Positions 41,773 through 49,362 of a stretch of 64,000 nt of DNA are shown piece after piece. Position 1 is the first letter of the stretch. Every line of letters starts with the position of its first letter. Source of the DNA: Pseudonocardia oceani (GTDB lineage: Bacteria > Actinomycetota > Actinomycetes > Mycobacteriales > Pseudonocardiaceae); assembly GCF_019263585.2 (NCBI RefSeq), contig NZ_JADQDF010000001.1, forward strand, positions 6,082,501 to 6,146,500. The letters run 5' to 3'. Below the pieces are notes generated by a model. It saw nothing but the letters and a program-made list of their open reading frames with translations, was not told where the DNA came from and did not search any database. Both the position numbers and the translations under genes were made by a program.

Positions 41773-42963
41773 ATGACCGCCGACCCGCTGCCCGGTGACT
41801 TCTTCCGATTCGCCGACGCCCTCACCGACGACGAGCGCGCCGTCGTCGCCAAGGTGCGCGAGTTCCTGGCCAAGGAGGTGGCCCCGGTCGCGCTGGAGCA
41901 CTGGACGAAGGCGGAGTTCCCGCACCACCTCATCCCCGGTTTCGCCGCGCTGGACATCGCCGCGCTGCCCTACGAGGGCCTCGACGGCCCGGCCGCGCGC
42001 CGCCGGCTCGTCGGGTTCGTGTCGATGGAGATCGCGCACACCGACCCGTCGATGAACAGCTTCTTCGGCATCCACAACGGCCTGGCGATGGGCAGCATCG
42101 ACCTGTGCGGCTCGGCCGAGCAGCGCGAGCGCTGGCTCCCGGCGATGGCGCGCATGGAGAAGATCGGGGCGTTCGGGCTGACCGAACCGCACGGCGGGTC
42201 CGACGTCGCGCGCGGGCTGGAGACCACCGCCCGCCGCTCGGGCTCGGGCCCTGACGCAGAGTGGGTGATCGACGGCGAGAAGCGCTGGATCGGCAACGGC
42301 ACCTTCGCCGACCTCGTGGTGGTCTGGGCGCGCGACGTCGCGGACGACAGCGTCAAGGGATTCGTGGTGCACCAGGACAACCCGGGCATGACCACCACCA
42401 AGATGGAGAACAAGATCGCCCTGCGGACGGTGCAGAACGCCGACATCGTGCTGCGCGGGTGCCGCGTGCCCGAGGAGGACCGCCTGCAGGGGGCGCACTC
42501 CTTCGCCGACACCAACAAGGTCCTGCGCCGCACCCGCGGCGGCGTGGCCTGGGGCTCGACCGGCACGATGATGGCCGCCTACGAGCTGGCCCTGGCCTAC
42601 GCGCAGGAGCGCGAGCAGTTCGGGCGACCCATCGCGGGGTTCCAGCTCGTGCAGGACCTGCTGGTGCGGATGCTGGGCAACATCACCGCGTCGCTGGGCA
42701 TGGCCGTGCGGCTGGCCGAGATGCAGGAGGCGGGGGAGGCGCGCGACGAGCACGCCGCCCTGGCCAAGGAGTTCTGCACCTCGAAGATGCGCGAGACCGT
42801 CGCCGCCGCCCGGGAGGTCGTCGGCGGCAACGGCATCGTGCTGGACTACGGCGTCGGCAAGTTCTTCGCCGACGCCGAGGCCCTGTACTCCTTCGAGGGC
42901 ACCAAGCAGATCAACACGCTCGTCGTGGGTCGCGCGATCACCGGCCAGAGCGCGTTCGTGTAG
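41773..42963 (+). CDS. Acyl-CoA dehydrogenase, glutaryl-CoA dehydrogenase-like
   Basis: This 396-residue flavoprotein has FGLTEPHGGSDVARGL near residue 135 and KRWIGNGTFADLVVVWARD near 170 at the flavin site, the hinge YAQEREQFGRPIAGFQLVQ near 275, and LYSFEGTKQINTLVVGRAITG at the C-terminus, where the Glu is the catalytic base. This ending is characteristic of the glutaryl-CoA dehydrogenase-related subgroup, but the Arg that binds the second carboxylate in true GCDH cannot be confirmed by eye. It is convergent with the Idh operon and monocistronic, 86 bp from the divergent recQ. Confidence 0.9.
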   Translation: MTADPLPGDFFRFADALTDDERAVVAKVREFLAKEVAPVALEHWTKAEFPHHLIPGFAALDIAALPYEGLDGPAARRRLVGFVSMEIAHTDPSMNSFFGIHNGLAMGSIDLCGSAEQRERWLPAMARMEKIGAFGLTEPHGGSDVARGLETTARRSGSGPDAEWVIDGEKRWIGNGTFADLVVVWARDVADDSVKGFVVHQDNPGMTTTKMENKIALRTVQNADIVLRGCRVPEEDRLQGAHSFADTNKVLRRTRGGVAWGSTGTMMAAYELALAYAQEREQFGRPIAGFQLVQDLLVRMLGNITASLGMAVRLAEMQEAGEARDEHAALAKEFCTSKMRETVAAAREVVGGNGIVLDYGVGKFFADAEALYSFEGTKQINTLVVGRAITGQSAFV

Positions 42964-42967
42964 CGGC

Positions 42968-43975
42968 TCAGCCGATCTCGTCGGTCCGCACCGGCCGGTG
43001 CTCGCGCAGCGACACGGTCGCGGCCTCGGCGGCCACGGCCACCGCGAGCGCGTCGTCGACGGTGCAGGGCGAGGGCCGGGTGCCCGCGACGAGCTCGGTG
43101 AACGCGGCCAGCTCCGCCCGGAACGCCGACGCGAGGCGGTCCATGAAGAACGCGTGCGCCGGGCCCGCGGGCGCGAGCGCGCCGGGGCCGAGCGGGCGGA
43201 TCGGCAGGCCGTCGTCGAGGCCGGCGGCGGCGCTGTCGGCGGCGCCGTGCACCTCCAGGCGCACGTCGTAGCCGCGGGCGTTGTAGCGGCTGTCGGAGAT
43301 CACGCCGATCGAGCCGTCGGCCATCGTGAGCAGCAGCGCGGCGGCGTCGACGTCGCCCAGCTCGCCGAACACGGGGTCGCCCCGGTCCGCGCCGGTGGCG
43401 TAGACCTCGAGGATCTCCTGCCCGGTGACCCAGCGAACGGCGTCGAGGTCGTGGACGGTGCAGTCGCGGAACAGCCCGCCCGAGCCCGCGAGGTAGGCGC
43501 GCGGCGGCGGCGCCGGGTCGAGCGTGGTGGAGCGGACGGTGTGCACCCGGCCCAGCTCACCGGCCGCGACGGCACCGCGCACGGCGAGGAACCCGGGGTC
43601 GAAGCGGCGGGGGTAGCCGATCTGCACGGGGGCGCCGCGCACGGCGTCGGCGGTGGCGCGGGCGTCGGCCAGGCCCGCGGCCAGCGGCTTCTCGCAGAAC
43701 ACCGGCAGCCCGGCGTCGACGGCGGCGCGCAGCAGCGCGGGGTGGGCTTCGGTGGCGGCGGCGATCAGGACCCCGTCGACGCCCGAGGCCAGCAGCTTCT
43801 CCGGCGAGTCGGCCGCCTCGGCGCCCAGCCGCGCCGCCACCTCGGCGGTGACGGCCGGCACCGCGTCGGCGACGACGAGCGAGCCGACCTGCTGCAGGTC
43901 GGTGAGGGTCTGCGCGTGGAACGCGCCGATCCGGCCGAGTCCGATCAGTCCGAGCCTCATGTCCGCGGTTCCCAT
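42968..43975 (-). CDS. Gfo/Idh/MocA family dehydrogenase (inositol 2-dehydrogenase-like)
   Basis: This 335-residue NAD-dependent dehydrogenase has the Rossmann loop LGLIGLGRIGAFHAQTL near residue 8, VFCEKPLAAG near 97 with the catalytic-lysine EKP motif, IGYPRRFDPGF near 120 and CTVHDLDAVRWV near 170 (HDxD motif). The pattern is that of IolG-like myo-inositol or scyllo-inositol dehydrogenases. It is the third gene of a PhyH-SDR-Idh operon and starts in a TGATG overlap. The exact polyol is unknown; a second, more typical IolG lies at 52250-53245. Confidence 0.88.
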   Translation of the reverse strand: MGTADMRLGLIGLGRIGAFHAQTLTDLQQVGSLVVADAVPAVTAEVAARLGAEAADSPEKLLASGVDGVLIAAATEAHPALLRAAVDAGLPVFCEKPLAAGLADARATADAVRGAPVQIGYPRRFDPGFLAVRGAVAAGELGRVHTVRSTTLDPAPPPRAYLAGSGGLFRDCTVHDLDAVRWVTGQEILEVYATGADRGDPVFGELGDVDAAALLLTMADGSIGVISDSRYNARGYDVRLEVHGAADSAAAGLDDGLPIRPLGPGALAPAGPAHAFFMDRLASAFRAELAAFTELVAGTRPSPCTVDDALAVAVAAEAATVSLREHRPVRTDEIG

Positions 43976-44736
43976 CAGTCGAGTCCTCCGAGCACGTTCT
44001 GGTCCCAGTCGACGACGGAACCGGTGACGACGCCGCTGCGCGGCGAGAGCAGGAACACCACGAAGTCGGCGATCTCGTCGACGCGGCCCAGGCGGCCCAT
44101 CGGCAGCCGGGCCGCGGCGTCGTCGCGCCAGCCGTCGTCGGCGTCGTGGAAGCGGCGCTGGACGGCGTCCTCGCCCTCGGTGTCGGTCCAGCCGATGTCG
44201 ACGCCGTTGATGCGGACGCGGTCGTGGCGGTGGGCGTGGGCGGCGTTGCGGGTCAGCCCGGCGAGCCCGGCCTTCGCGGCGACGTAGGGCGCGAGGTAGG
44301 GCTGCCCGCCCAGCTCCGAGGACGAGATGACGTTGACGACCGAGCCGGGCTCCCCGCGCGCGACCATGTCGGCGACGGCCGCCTGCATCGTGAAGAACGG
44401 GCCGCGCAGGTTGACCGCGACGTGCCGGTCGAACAGCTCCGGGGTCGTGTCGAGCAGGGTGCCGCGGTCGGTGAGGCCCGCGGCGTTGACCAGGCCGTCG
44501 ATCCGGCCGTGCTCGGCCACCACCGCGGCGACCGAGGCCCGCGCCTGCGCCGGGTCGGCGACGTCGGCGGCGACGAACCGGGCGCCGGTCTCGGCCGCTG
44601 CCTCCTCCCCGACGTCGATGCGTCGCCCGCTGATCGTGACGAGCGCGCCCTCGCGCACCGCGGCCCGCGCGACGCCGGCGCCGACGCCCTGGGTGCCGCC
44701 GCTGACGAGCACGACCCTGCCGTCGAGCAGGCCCAT
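43975..44736 (-). CDS. SDR family oxidoreductase
   Basis: This 253-residue classical short-chain dehydrogenase has VSGGTQGVGAGVA near residue 12 (glycine loop), NAAGLTDRGTL near 85, the Ser in VINVISSSELGG-type context near 137, and Tyr/Lys in YVAAKAGL near 151. It is the middle gene of the three-gene operon, coupled on both sides through one-base TGATG overlaps. In this setting it probably oxidises a hydroxyl of the same sugar or cyclitol handled by its neighbours. The cofactor is likely NAD(H), but this is not certain. Confidence 0.88.
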   Translation of the reverse strand: MGLLDGRVVLVSGGTQGVGAGVARAAVREGALVTISGRRIDVGEEAAAETGARFVAADVADPAQARASVAAVVAEHGRIDGLVNAAGLTDRGTLLDTTPELFDRHVAVNLRGPFFTMQAAVADMVARGEPGSVVNVISSSELGGQPYLAPYVAAKAGLAGLTRNAAHAHRHDRVRINGVDIGWTDTEGEDAVQRRFHDADDGWRDDAAARLPMGRLGRVDEIADFVVFLLSPRSGVVTGSVVDWDQNVLGGLD

Positions 44737-45827
44737 CAGTACGTGTCCCGCCGTGCCGCGTGGTCGGTGAGGGCGGCGTCGAAGGCCTCGGGGGTCCAGC
44801 CCTCGGTGACCGCGCGCCGCACCAGGTCGGCCTGGCTGGGCGGGGCGAGTCCGTCGACGGGCGGGTCGCGGTCGAGGTTGGTGGGGAAGGCGTAGCCCTC
44901 CGCCGCGGCGGCGATCGCGTGCTCGTGCCCGGGACGCAGGTGCGGGTAGACCGCGCGGCACACCCGGGCGCGGTCGACGCTCTCCATCGCGCGCCCGAAC
45001 GCCGAGCTGATCTGCAGCAGGTTGGCGGTGCGGCGGACGTCGGCGGTGCGGTTGGTGCCCGCGCCGTGGATGACGGCGGGGTTGAAGAACGCGGCGTCGC
45101 CGGTGCGCAGGGGGAGCTGCACGTGGTGCTGCTCGAAGTACCGCGCGAACTCGGGCAGCGCCGTGGCCAGGTATCCGTCGCCGTACTTCTGGGAGTGCGG
45201 CAGGTACAGCGTAGGGCCCGACTCGACCGGCATGTCGGCGTGGGCCACCGCCCCCTGCAGCGTGAGCACGGGGGAGAGGCGGTGCACGTGCGCGGGGTAG
45301 CGCACGATCTCGGTGGGCGGCAGGAAGCCGAGGTGGTAGTCGCGGTGCCCGACCTGCGCCTGCCCGCCGGGGTGCACGACGTTGACCTGCGAGGTCACCT
45401 GGTAGCCGGGCCCGAGCCAGGCCAGGGAGACGAGGGCGAGCACGTCGGAGGCGTAGTAGTCGACGAACACGTCCGGCGCCCGCACGGCGAGCTTCTCCAG
45501 CGCGTTCCAGACGCGGTCGTTCGTGCCGGGAACGGCGAAGTGGTCGCCTACCTGGCGGCCCGCTGCGTGCTGCTCGGCGATGACGGACTCGAACTCGGCG
45601 GTGGCCCGGTCGACGACCGGCCGCTCCAGCGCGTCCCGCACGACGACCACCCCGGGACCCTCGGCGAAGGCCCGCGCCAGCTCCGCGGGCGGGGCGGCCC
45701 GCACCCCGTCGGCCGAGTAGACGAGGACCTCCTGCTCGACGGAGTCGGCGTGCGGGAAGTCGGCGGGATCGGTGCGGTCGTCGAGGACGGCCAGCAGGTC
45801 GTCGAGGACGGGGGTACCGGTCGGCAT
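44736..45827 (-). CDS. Phytanoyl-CoA dioxygenase (PhyH) family protein
   Basis: This 363-residue Fe(II)/2-oxoglutarate-dependent oxygenase has a metal HxD in VGHRDYHLGF near residue 155 and a distal His in AVIHGAGTNRT near 249, with the Arg that binds 2-oxoglutarate nearby (NRTADVRRTANL). The N-terminal 70 residues are an extra, unrecognised segment. It leads the operon with an SDR and an Idh-type dehydrogenase, under a palindromic LacI operator. The context argues for hydroxylation or oxidative cleavage of a polyol derivative instead of a fatty acid, but the substrate is unknown. Confidence 0.87.
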   Translation of the reverse strand: MPTGTPVLDDLLAVLDDRTDPADFPHADSVEQEVLVYSADGVRAAPPAELARAFAEGPGVVVVRDALERPVVDRATAEFESVIAEQHAAGRQVGDHFAVPGTNDRVWNALEKLAVRAPDVFVDYYASDVLALVSLAWLGPGYQVTSQVNVVHPGGQAQVGHRDYHLGFLPPTEIVRYPAHVHRLSPVLTLQGAVAHADMPVESGPTLYLPHSQKYGDGYLATALPEFARYFEQHHVQLPLRTGDAAFFNPAVIHGAGTNRTADVRRTANLLQISSAFGRAMESVDRARVCRAVYPHLRPGHEHAIAAAAEGYAFPTNLDRDPPVDGLAPPSQADLVRRAVTEGWTPEAFDAALTDHAARRDTY

Positions 45828-45845
45828 CGTCGCCTCCGTTCGGTC

Positions 45846-45859
45846 TTAAAGCGCTTTAA
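45846..45859. promoter_or_regulatory. LacI-type operator TTAAAGCGCTTTAA
   Basis: This perfect 14-bp palindrome with a central CG, the hallmark of LacI/GalR operators, lies in the short gap between the divergent PhyH and LacI genes. The adjacent LacI protein very probably binds it to control both directions. Confidence 0.8.
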
Positions 45860-45879
45860 CGGTGTGTACCATCCGGCAC

Positions 45880-46875
45880 GTGACCGGAGCTGTCAAGAGG
45901 CCGCGGCTGGAGGACGTCGCCGCCGCCGTGGGGCTGTCGACGGCGTCGGTGTCGCTCGTCCTGCGGGGGGTCGCCGGGCCCAGCGCCGAGACCCGCCGGC
46001 GGGTGCTGGACGCCGCCGAGCGCCTGGGCTACCGCGCCGACCGGACCGCGAGCCTGCTCGCGCGGCGGCGCACCCACCTGCTCGGCGTGCCCGTGCTGCT
46101 GCGCGACTCCTTCCGCACCGAGCTCGCCGAGGAGGTGCAGGTCGCCGCCGACGAGCACGGCTACGCGCTCGCGCTGTCGGGGATCACCCGCACCCACGAC
46201 GAGGAGCGCGTGGTCGAGACGCTGCTCGACCTGCGCTGCGAGGGGCTGCTGCTGCTCGCCCCCGGGCTCTCGCCCGCGGCGCTGACCGCGCTGTCCGCGC
46301 GCGTGCCGACCGTCGTCATCGGGCGCCGGCTGCCCCCCGACGGCTTCGACGTCGTCCGGGTGGCCGACGGCGACGGCGTCGGCGACGCGGTCGACCACCT
46401 CGTCGCGCTCGGGCACCGCGCCGTCGCCCACGTCGACGGCGGCGGCGCCCACATGGCCGACGACCGCCGCGCCGGCTACCTCGCCGCGATGGCCCGCCAC
46501 GGGCTGGAGCAGCGCGTGGTGCCCGGCGGCGACAGCGAGGACGCCGGGGCGCGGGCCGCCCGCGCGCTGCTCGACGCCGGGCCGCCCACGGCGGTGGTCG
46601 CGGCCAACGACCGCTGCGCGCTCGGCGTCCTCGACGTGTTCCTGCGCGCGGGCGTCCGGGTGCCCCACGACGTGTCGGTGGTCGGCTACGACGACGCCGA
46701 GCCCGCCCGCCTCGCCCACATCCGGCTCACGACGGTCAACCAGGACGCCGCGGAGCAGGCGCGCACGGCCGTCGCGGTGACCCTGGAGCGGCTCGACGGC
46801 GACCGCGTCGACCCGGTGGACCGGGTGCTGCGGCCGCGGCTGGTGGTCCGGGGCACGACCGCTGCGCCCCCCTGA
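45880..46875 (+). CDS. LacI family transcriptional regulator
   Basis: This 331-residue repressor has the HTH and hinge RPRLEDVAAAVGLSTASVSLVLRGVAGPSAETRRRVLDAAERLGYRAD in the first 55 residues, followed by a periplasmic-binding-protein-like effector domain with VVIGRRLPP, DRRAGYLAAM and VVGYDDAEPARLAHIRLTTV. It is divergent from the PhyH-SDR-Idh operon with the TTAAAGCGCTTTAA palindrome between. The start is probably GTG 45880; a GTG at 45862 would put the operator almost inside the coding region. The inducer is presumably the operon's sugar or cyclitol. Confidence 0.9.
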   Translation: MTGAVKRPRLEDVAAAVGLSTASVSLVLRGVAGPSAETRRRVLDAAERLGYRADRTASLLARRRTHLLGVPVLLRDSFRTELAEEVQVAADEHGYALALSGITRTHDEERVVETLLDLRCEGLLLLAPGLSPAALTALSARVPTVVIGRRLPPDGFDVVRVADGDGVGDAVDHLVALGHRAVAHVDGGGAHMADDRRAGYLAAMARHGLEQRVVPGGDSEDAGARAARALLDAGPPTAVVAANDRCALGVLDVFLRAGVRVPHDVSVVGYDDAEPARLAHIRLTTVNQDAAEQARTAVAVTLERLDGDRVDPVDRVLRPRLVVRGTTAAPP

Positions 46876-46876
46876 T

Positions 46877-47824
46877 CTACCGGTGGGCCGACGCCAGCTC
46901 CGCTCCGATGCGAGCCAGTTCGGCGCGCACCTCCGGCGGGCCGAGCACCGCGACCGCGGCGCCCCAGCCGGCCAGCGTGCGGGCGACGTCGAGCGCGGTC
47001 GGGGCGCCCACGCGCACCTCGCAGCGGCCGTCGGGCCCGGGCGGACCGGCGTCGCAGTGGCGACCGAACTGCGCGCGCAGCACGGGCACGGACCGGGCGT
47101 CGGCGACGAGGGTGGCGGTCAGCCGCCCGCGCCGCGCCTCCACCTCGTCGACGACCCGCTCCCACGCCCGCTCCAGCGCGAACCCCTCGGGCCGCGCTGC
47201 GGCGAGGCCGGTGACCTCGGCGTCGAGGACCCGGTCGACCCGGAACGTCCGCTGCCCGGCGTCGGTGCCCGCGACCAGGTACCAGCGGCCGTCCTTGTCG
47301 ACCAGGCCCCAGGGGTCGACGAGTCGCTCCGTGGGCTCGCGGGTGCGCCCGGCGTAGTGCAGCCGGACCCGCCGGCGCGCCACCACCGCGCCCTGCAGCA
47401 GCTCGACCAGCGGCGGCCGGTCGTCGTCGCGCGCGCCCCAGGCGGCGGCGTCGACGACCACCGAGCCGGCCGCGGCCGCCGCCTCCTCGCGGAACACCGC
47501 GGGCAGCGCGCGCGTCAGCTTGCGCAGCGCGGAGCGCACCTCGGGGGCGCTCCCCGGTGACGCGGCCGGGCCGAGCAGCGCGAACAGCGCCCGGGCCTCG
47601 GGGGCGCTGAGCCCGGTCAGGTCCGTGCGGGCGCCGCCGAGCAGCGACCAGCCGCCGCCGCGGCCCGGCTGCGGGTAGACCGGGATGCCCGCGGTCGACA
47701 GGGCCTCGAGGTCGCGCCGGGCCGTGGCGACCGAGACCTCCAGCTCGGTCGCGACCTCCGCCGCGGTCACCCGGCCGCGGGCCTGCATCAGCAGCAGGAC
47801 GGCGACGAGGCGATCTGCGCGCAT
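46877..47824 (-). CDS. WYL-domain helix-turn-helix transcriptional regulator
   Basis: This 315-residue regulator of the YafY/PafBC-like class has a DeoR-type winged helix (RADRLVAVLLLMQARGRVTAAEVATELEVSVATARRDL) and a WYL domain (DPWGLVDKDGRWYLVAGTDAGQRTFRVDRV), ending with the WCX segment. The WYL motif is varied (WYL present in RWYLVAG). It is divergent from a VOC-family gene, with a perfect inverted repeat between the starts. Such pairs are common in actinobacteria and probably form a self-contained response unit. It ends one base from the LacI stop on the other strand. Confidence 0.9.
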   Translation of the reverse strand: MRADRLVAVLLLMQARGRVTAAEVATELEVSVATARRDLEALSTAGIPVYPQPGRGGGWSLLGGARTDLTGLSAPEARALFALLGPAASPGSAPEVRSALRKLTRALPAVFREEAAAAAGSVVVDAAAWGARDDDRPPLVELLQGAVVARRRVRLHYAGRTREPTERLVDPWGLVDKDGRWYLVAGTDAGQRTFRVDRVLDAEVTGLAAARPEGFALERAWERVVDEVEARRGRLTATLVADARSVPVLRAQFGRHCDAGPPGPDGRCEVRVGAPTALDVARTLAGWGAAVAVLGPPEVRAELARIGAELASAHR

Positions 47825-47843
47825 CTCGCGAGCGTGCCACGGA

Positions 47844-47866
47844 AAGTGCTCAGGAGGTGAGCACTT
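47844..47866. promoter_or_regulatory. Operator AAGTGCTCA-N5-TGAGCACTT
   Basis: Perfect 9-bp arms separated by GGAGG lie in the 62-bp gap between the WYL regulator and the VOC gene. The symmetry and position fit a dimeric WYL/DeoR-type binding site controlling both genes. Confidence 0.75.
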
Positions 47867-47886
47867 CAGGCGGCAGGCTCGGGGCC

Positions 47887-48303
47887 ATGACCACCTTCCG
47901 CGGATTCGCCACCCTGAACGTCTGGGCCGAGGACGTCGCCGACGCCGCCCGCTGGTACGCGCTCGTGTTCGGCGTCGAGCCCTACTACGAGCGGTCCGGC
48001 CCCGACGGCCGCCCCGCCTACGCCGAGTTCCGGGTAGGCGACCTGGAGGCCGAGTTCGGCATCATCAGCAGCGCGTACCGGCCGCGGGCGGCGTCGGGTG
48101 GCCCGGCCGGCGCGCTCCTGCACTGGGCTGTCGACGACCTCGAGGGGACGGTCGCGCGGCTGCTGGACCTCGGCGCCGTCCCGTACCTCCCGGTCGAGCC
48201 GCGCGGCGAGGGCTTCGTGACGGCGTCGGTCGTCGACCCGTTCGGCAACCTGCTCGGCGTGATGAGCAACCCGCACTTCCTGGACGTCCTGGCGCGCCCT
48301 TGA
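47887..48303 (+). CDS. VOC (glyoxalase/bleomycin resistance/dioxygenase) family protein
   Basis: This 138-residue protein has two beta-alpha-beta-beta-beta modules of the vicinal-oxygen-chelate fold: TLNVWAEDVADAARWYALVFGVEPYYERSG, then LHWAVDDLEGTVARLLDLGAVPYLPVEPRGEG and VVDPFGNLLGVMSNPHF. The FGN-L-G motif near the end is typical. A metal site could use Glu/His at the beta edges, but not all ligands are clear. It is divergent from the WYL regulator with a palindromic operator. Members include glyoxalases, antibiotic-binding proteins and isomerases. Confidence 0.87.
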   Translation: MTTFRGFATLNVWAEDVADAARWYALVFGVEPYYERSGPDGRPAYAEFRVGDLEAEFGIISSAYRPRAASGGPAGALLHWAVDDLEGTVARLLDLGAVPYLPVEPRGEGFVTASVVDPFGNLLGVMSNPHFLDVLARP

Positions 48304-48330
48304 CATCCGCCGCGGGTGGCGGCGACGCTG

Positions 48331-48344
48331 TTAGCACGTGCTAA
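48331..48344 (+). promoter_or_regulatory. LacI-type operator TTAGCACGTGCTAA
   Basis: This perfect 14-bp palindrome with central CG lies 34 bp upstream of the hydroxypyruvate isomerase-like gene. Its half-site differs from the operator at 45846, so the second LacI protein (49363-50346) is the better candidate binder. Confidence 0.72.
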
Positions 48345-48377
48345 TCACCGCTCGTCGCTGCCACCCGAGGATGTGCC

Positions 48378-49166
48378 ATGCCCTTCACGCTCGCCGTCTG
48401 CGCGGAGATGGTCTTCACCGACCTGCCGTTCCCCGAGCGGGTCCGGCGCATCCACAACCGCGGCTTCGCCTGCGAGATCTGGGGCTGGACCGACAAGGAC
48501 GCCGCCGCGCTCGCCGGCACCGGCGCCCGCTTCACCTCGATGACCGGCTACGTCGAGGGCGACCTCACCACCCCCGACGGCGTCGACGCCCTCCTGCGCA
48601 CGGCCGAGCCGTCGATCGCCTTCGCGCGCGAGATCGGCTGCCCGACGCTCAACATCCACGGCACCGGCCTCGGCGAGGGCGGGCTGCCGGTGCGGCCCGT
48701 CGAGGTCGTGACGGGGGAGATGTGGCTCGCCGCGCTGCGCACCCTGGAGCGCGTCGCGGCGCTGGCCGAGCGCTCGGGCGTCGCCTACGTGGTCGAGAAC
48801 CTCAACACCGAGGTCGACCACCCCGGCACGCCCTTCGCCCGCGCCGCCGACACGCTCGCACTGGTCCGGGCCGTCGGCCACCCGCAACTGCGGATGAACC
48901 TCGACCTCTACCACGCCCAGATCGGCGAGGGGAACCTCGTCGACCTCGTCCGCCGCGCGGTCCCGTTCGTCGGCGAGGTGCAGGTGGCCGACGTCCCCGG
49001 CCGCTGCGAACCCGGCACCGGCGAGGTGGCCTGGCCGTTCGTCGCCCGCGCGCTGGCCGACGCCGGGTACGACGGCGTGGTGGCGATGGAGGCCTTCGCC
49101 TCCGACCCCTCCGTCGACGGTTCCGAGCGCGCCCTCGACTGCTTCCGGGAGGCCTTCACCGTCTGA
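48378..49166 (+). CDS. Hydroxypyruvate isomerase-like TIM-barrel protein
   Basis: This 262-residue xylose-isomerase-like TIM barrel (AP endonuclease 2 fold) has LAVCAEMVFTDLPFPERVRRIHNRGFACEIWGW at the N-terminus, LNIHGTGLGEGG near 96, VENLNTEVDHPG near 139 (metal-binding Glu), MNLDLYHAQIGEGN near 176 (Asp and His ligands) and DGVVAMEAF near 235 (second Glu). This set resembles hydroxypyruvate isomerase Hyi/IolI-type enzymes. Only one gene is under the palindrome upstream. It stands beside the inositol region and may epimerise a catabolic intermediate. Confidence 0.82.
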   Translation: MPFTLAVCAEMVFTDLPFPERVRRIHNRGFACEIWGWTDKDAAALAGTGARFTSMTGYVEGDLTTPDGVDALLRTAEPSIAFAREIGCPTLNIHGTGLGEGGLPVRPVEVVTGEMWLAALRTLERVAALAERSGVAYVVENLNTEVDHPGTPFARAADTLALVRAVGHPQLRMNLDLYHAQIGEGNLVDLVRRAVPFVGEVQVADVPGRCEPGTGEVAWPFVARALADAGYDGVVAMEAFASDPSVDGSERALDCFREAFTV

Positions 49167-49289
49167 CGCACCCACACGCCCCGCGAGTCGGGCTCTCGTT
49201 GCGGGTGAGTCGGGATGGGACGGCGTGTTCGGGACGCTGTGGCTGTCACGGCCGCCGCCGACAGAGGTTCCGTACGCGGCGCACCCGCC

Positions 49290-49328
49290 GCAGCTGGTGT
49301 GCGGTCCGGCGCCCCGCACACCAGCTGC
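49290..49328. terminator. Perfect 15-bp hairpin between convergent genes
   Basis: GCAGCTGGTGTGCGG and its exact reverse complement flank a 9-base loop, between the convergent isomerase and LacI genes. It is probably a bidirectional terminator, again without a T tract. The rest of the gap (49167-49362) holds nothing recognisable. Confidence 0.65.
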
Positions 49329-49362
49329 AGGCCATGTGCGGGCCACGAGACCGGTGCGCCGC

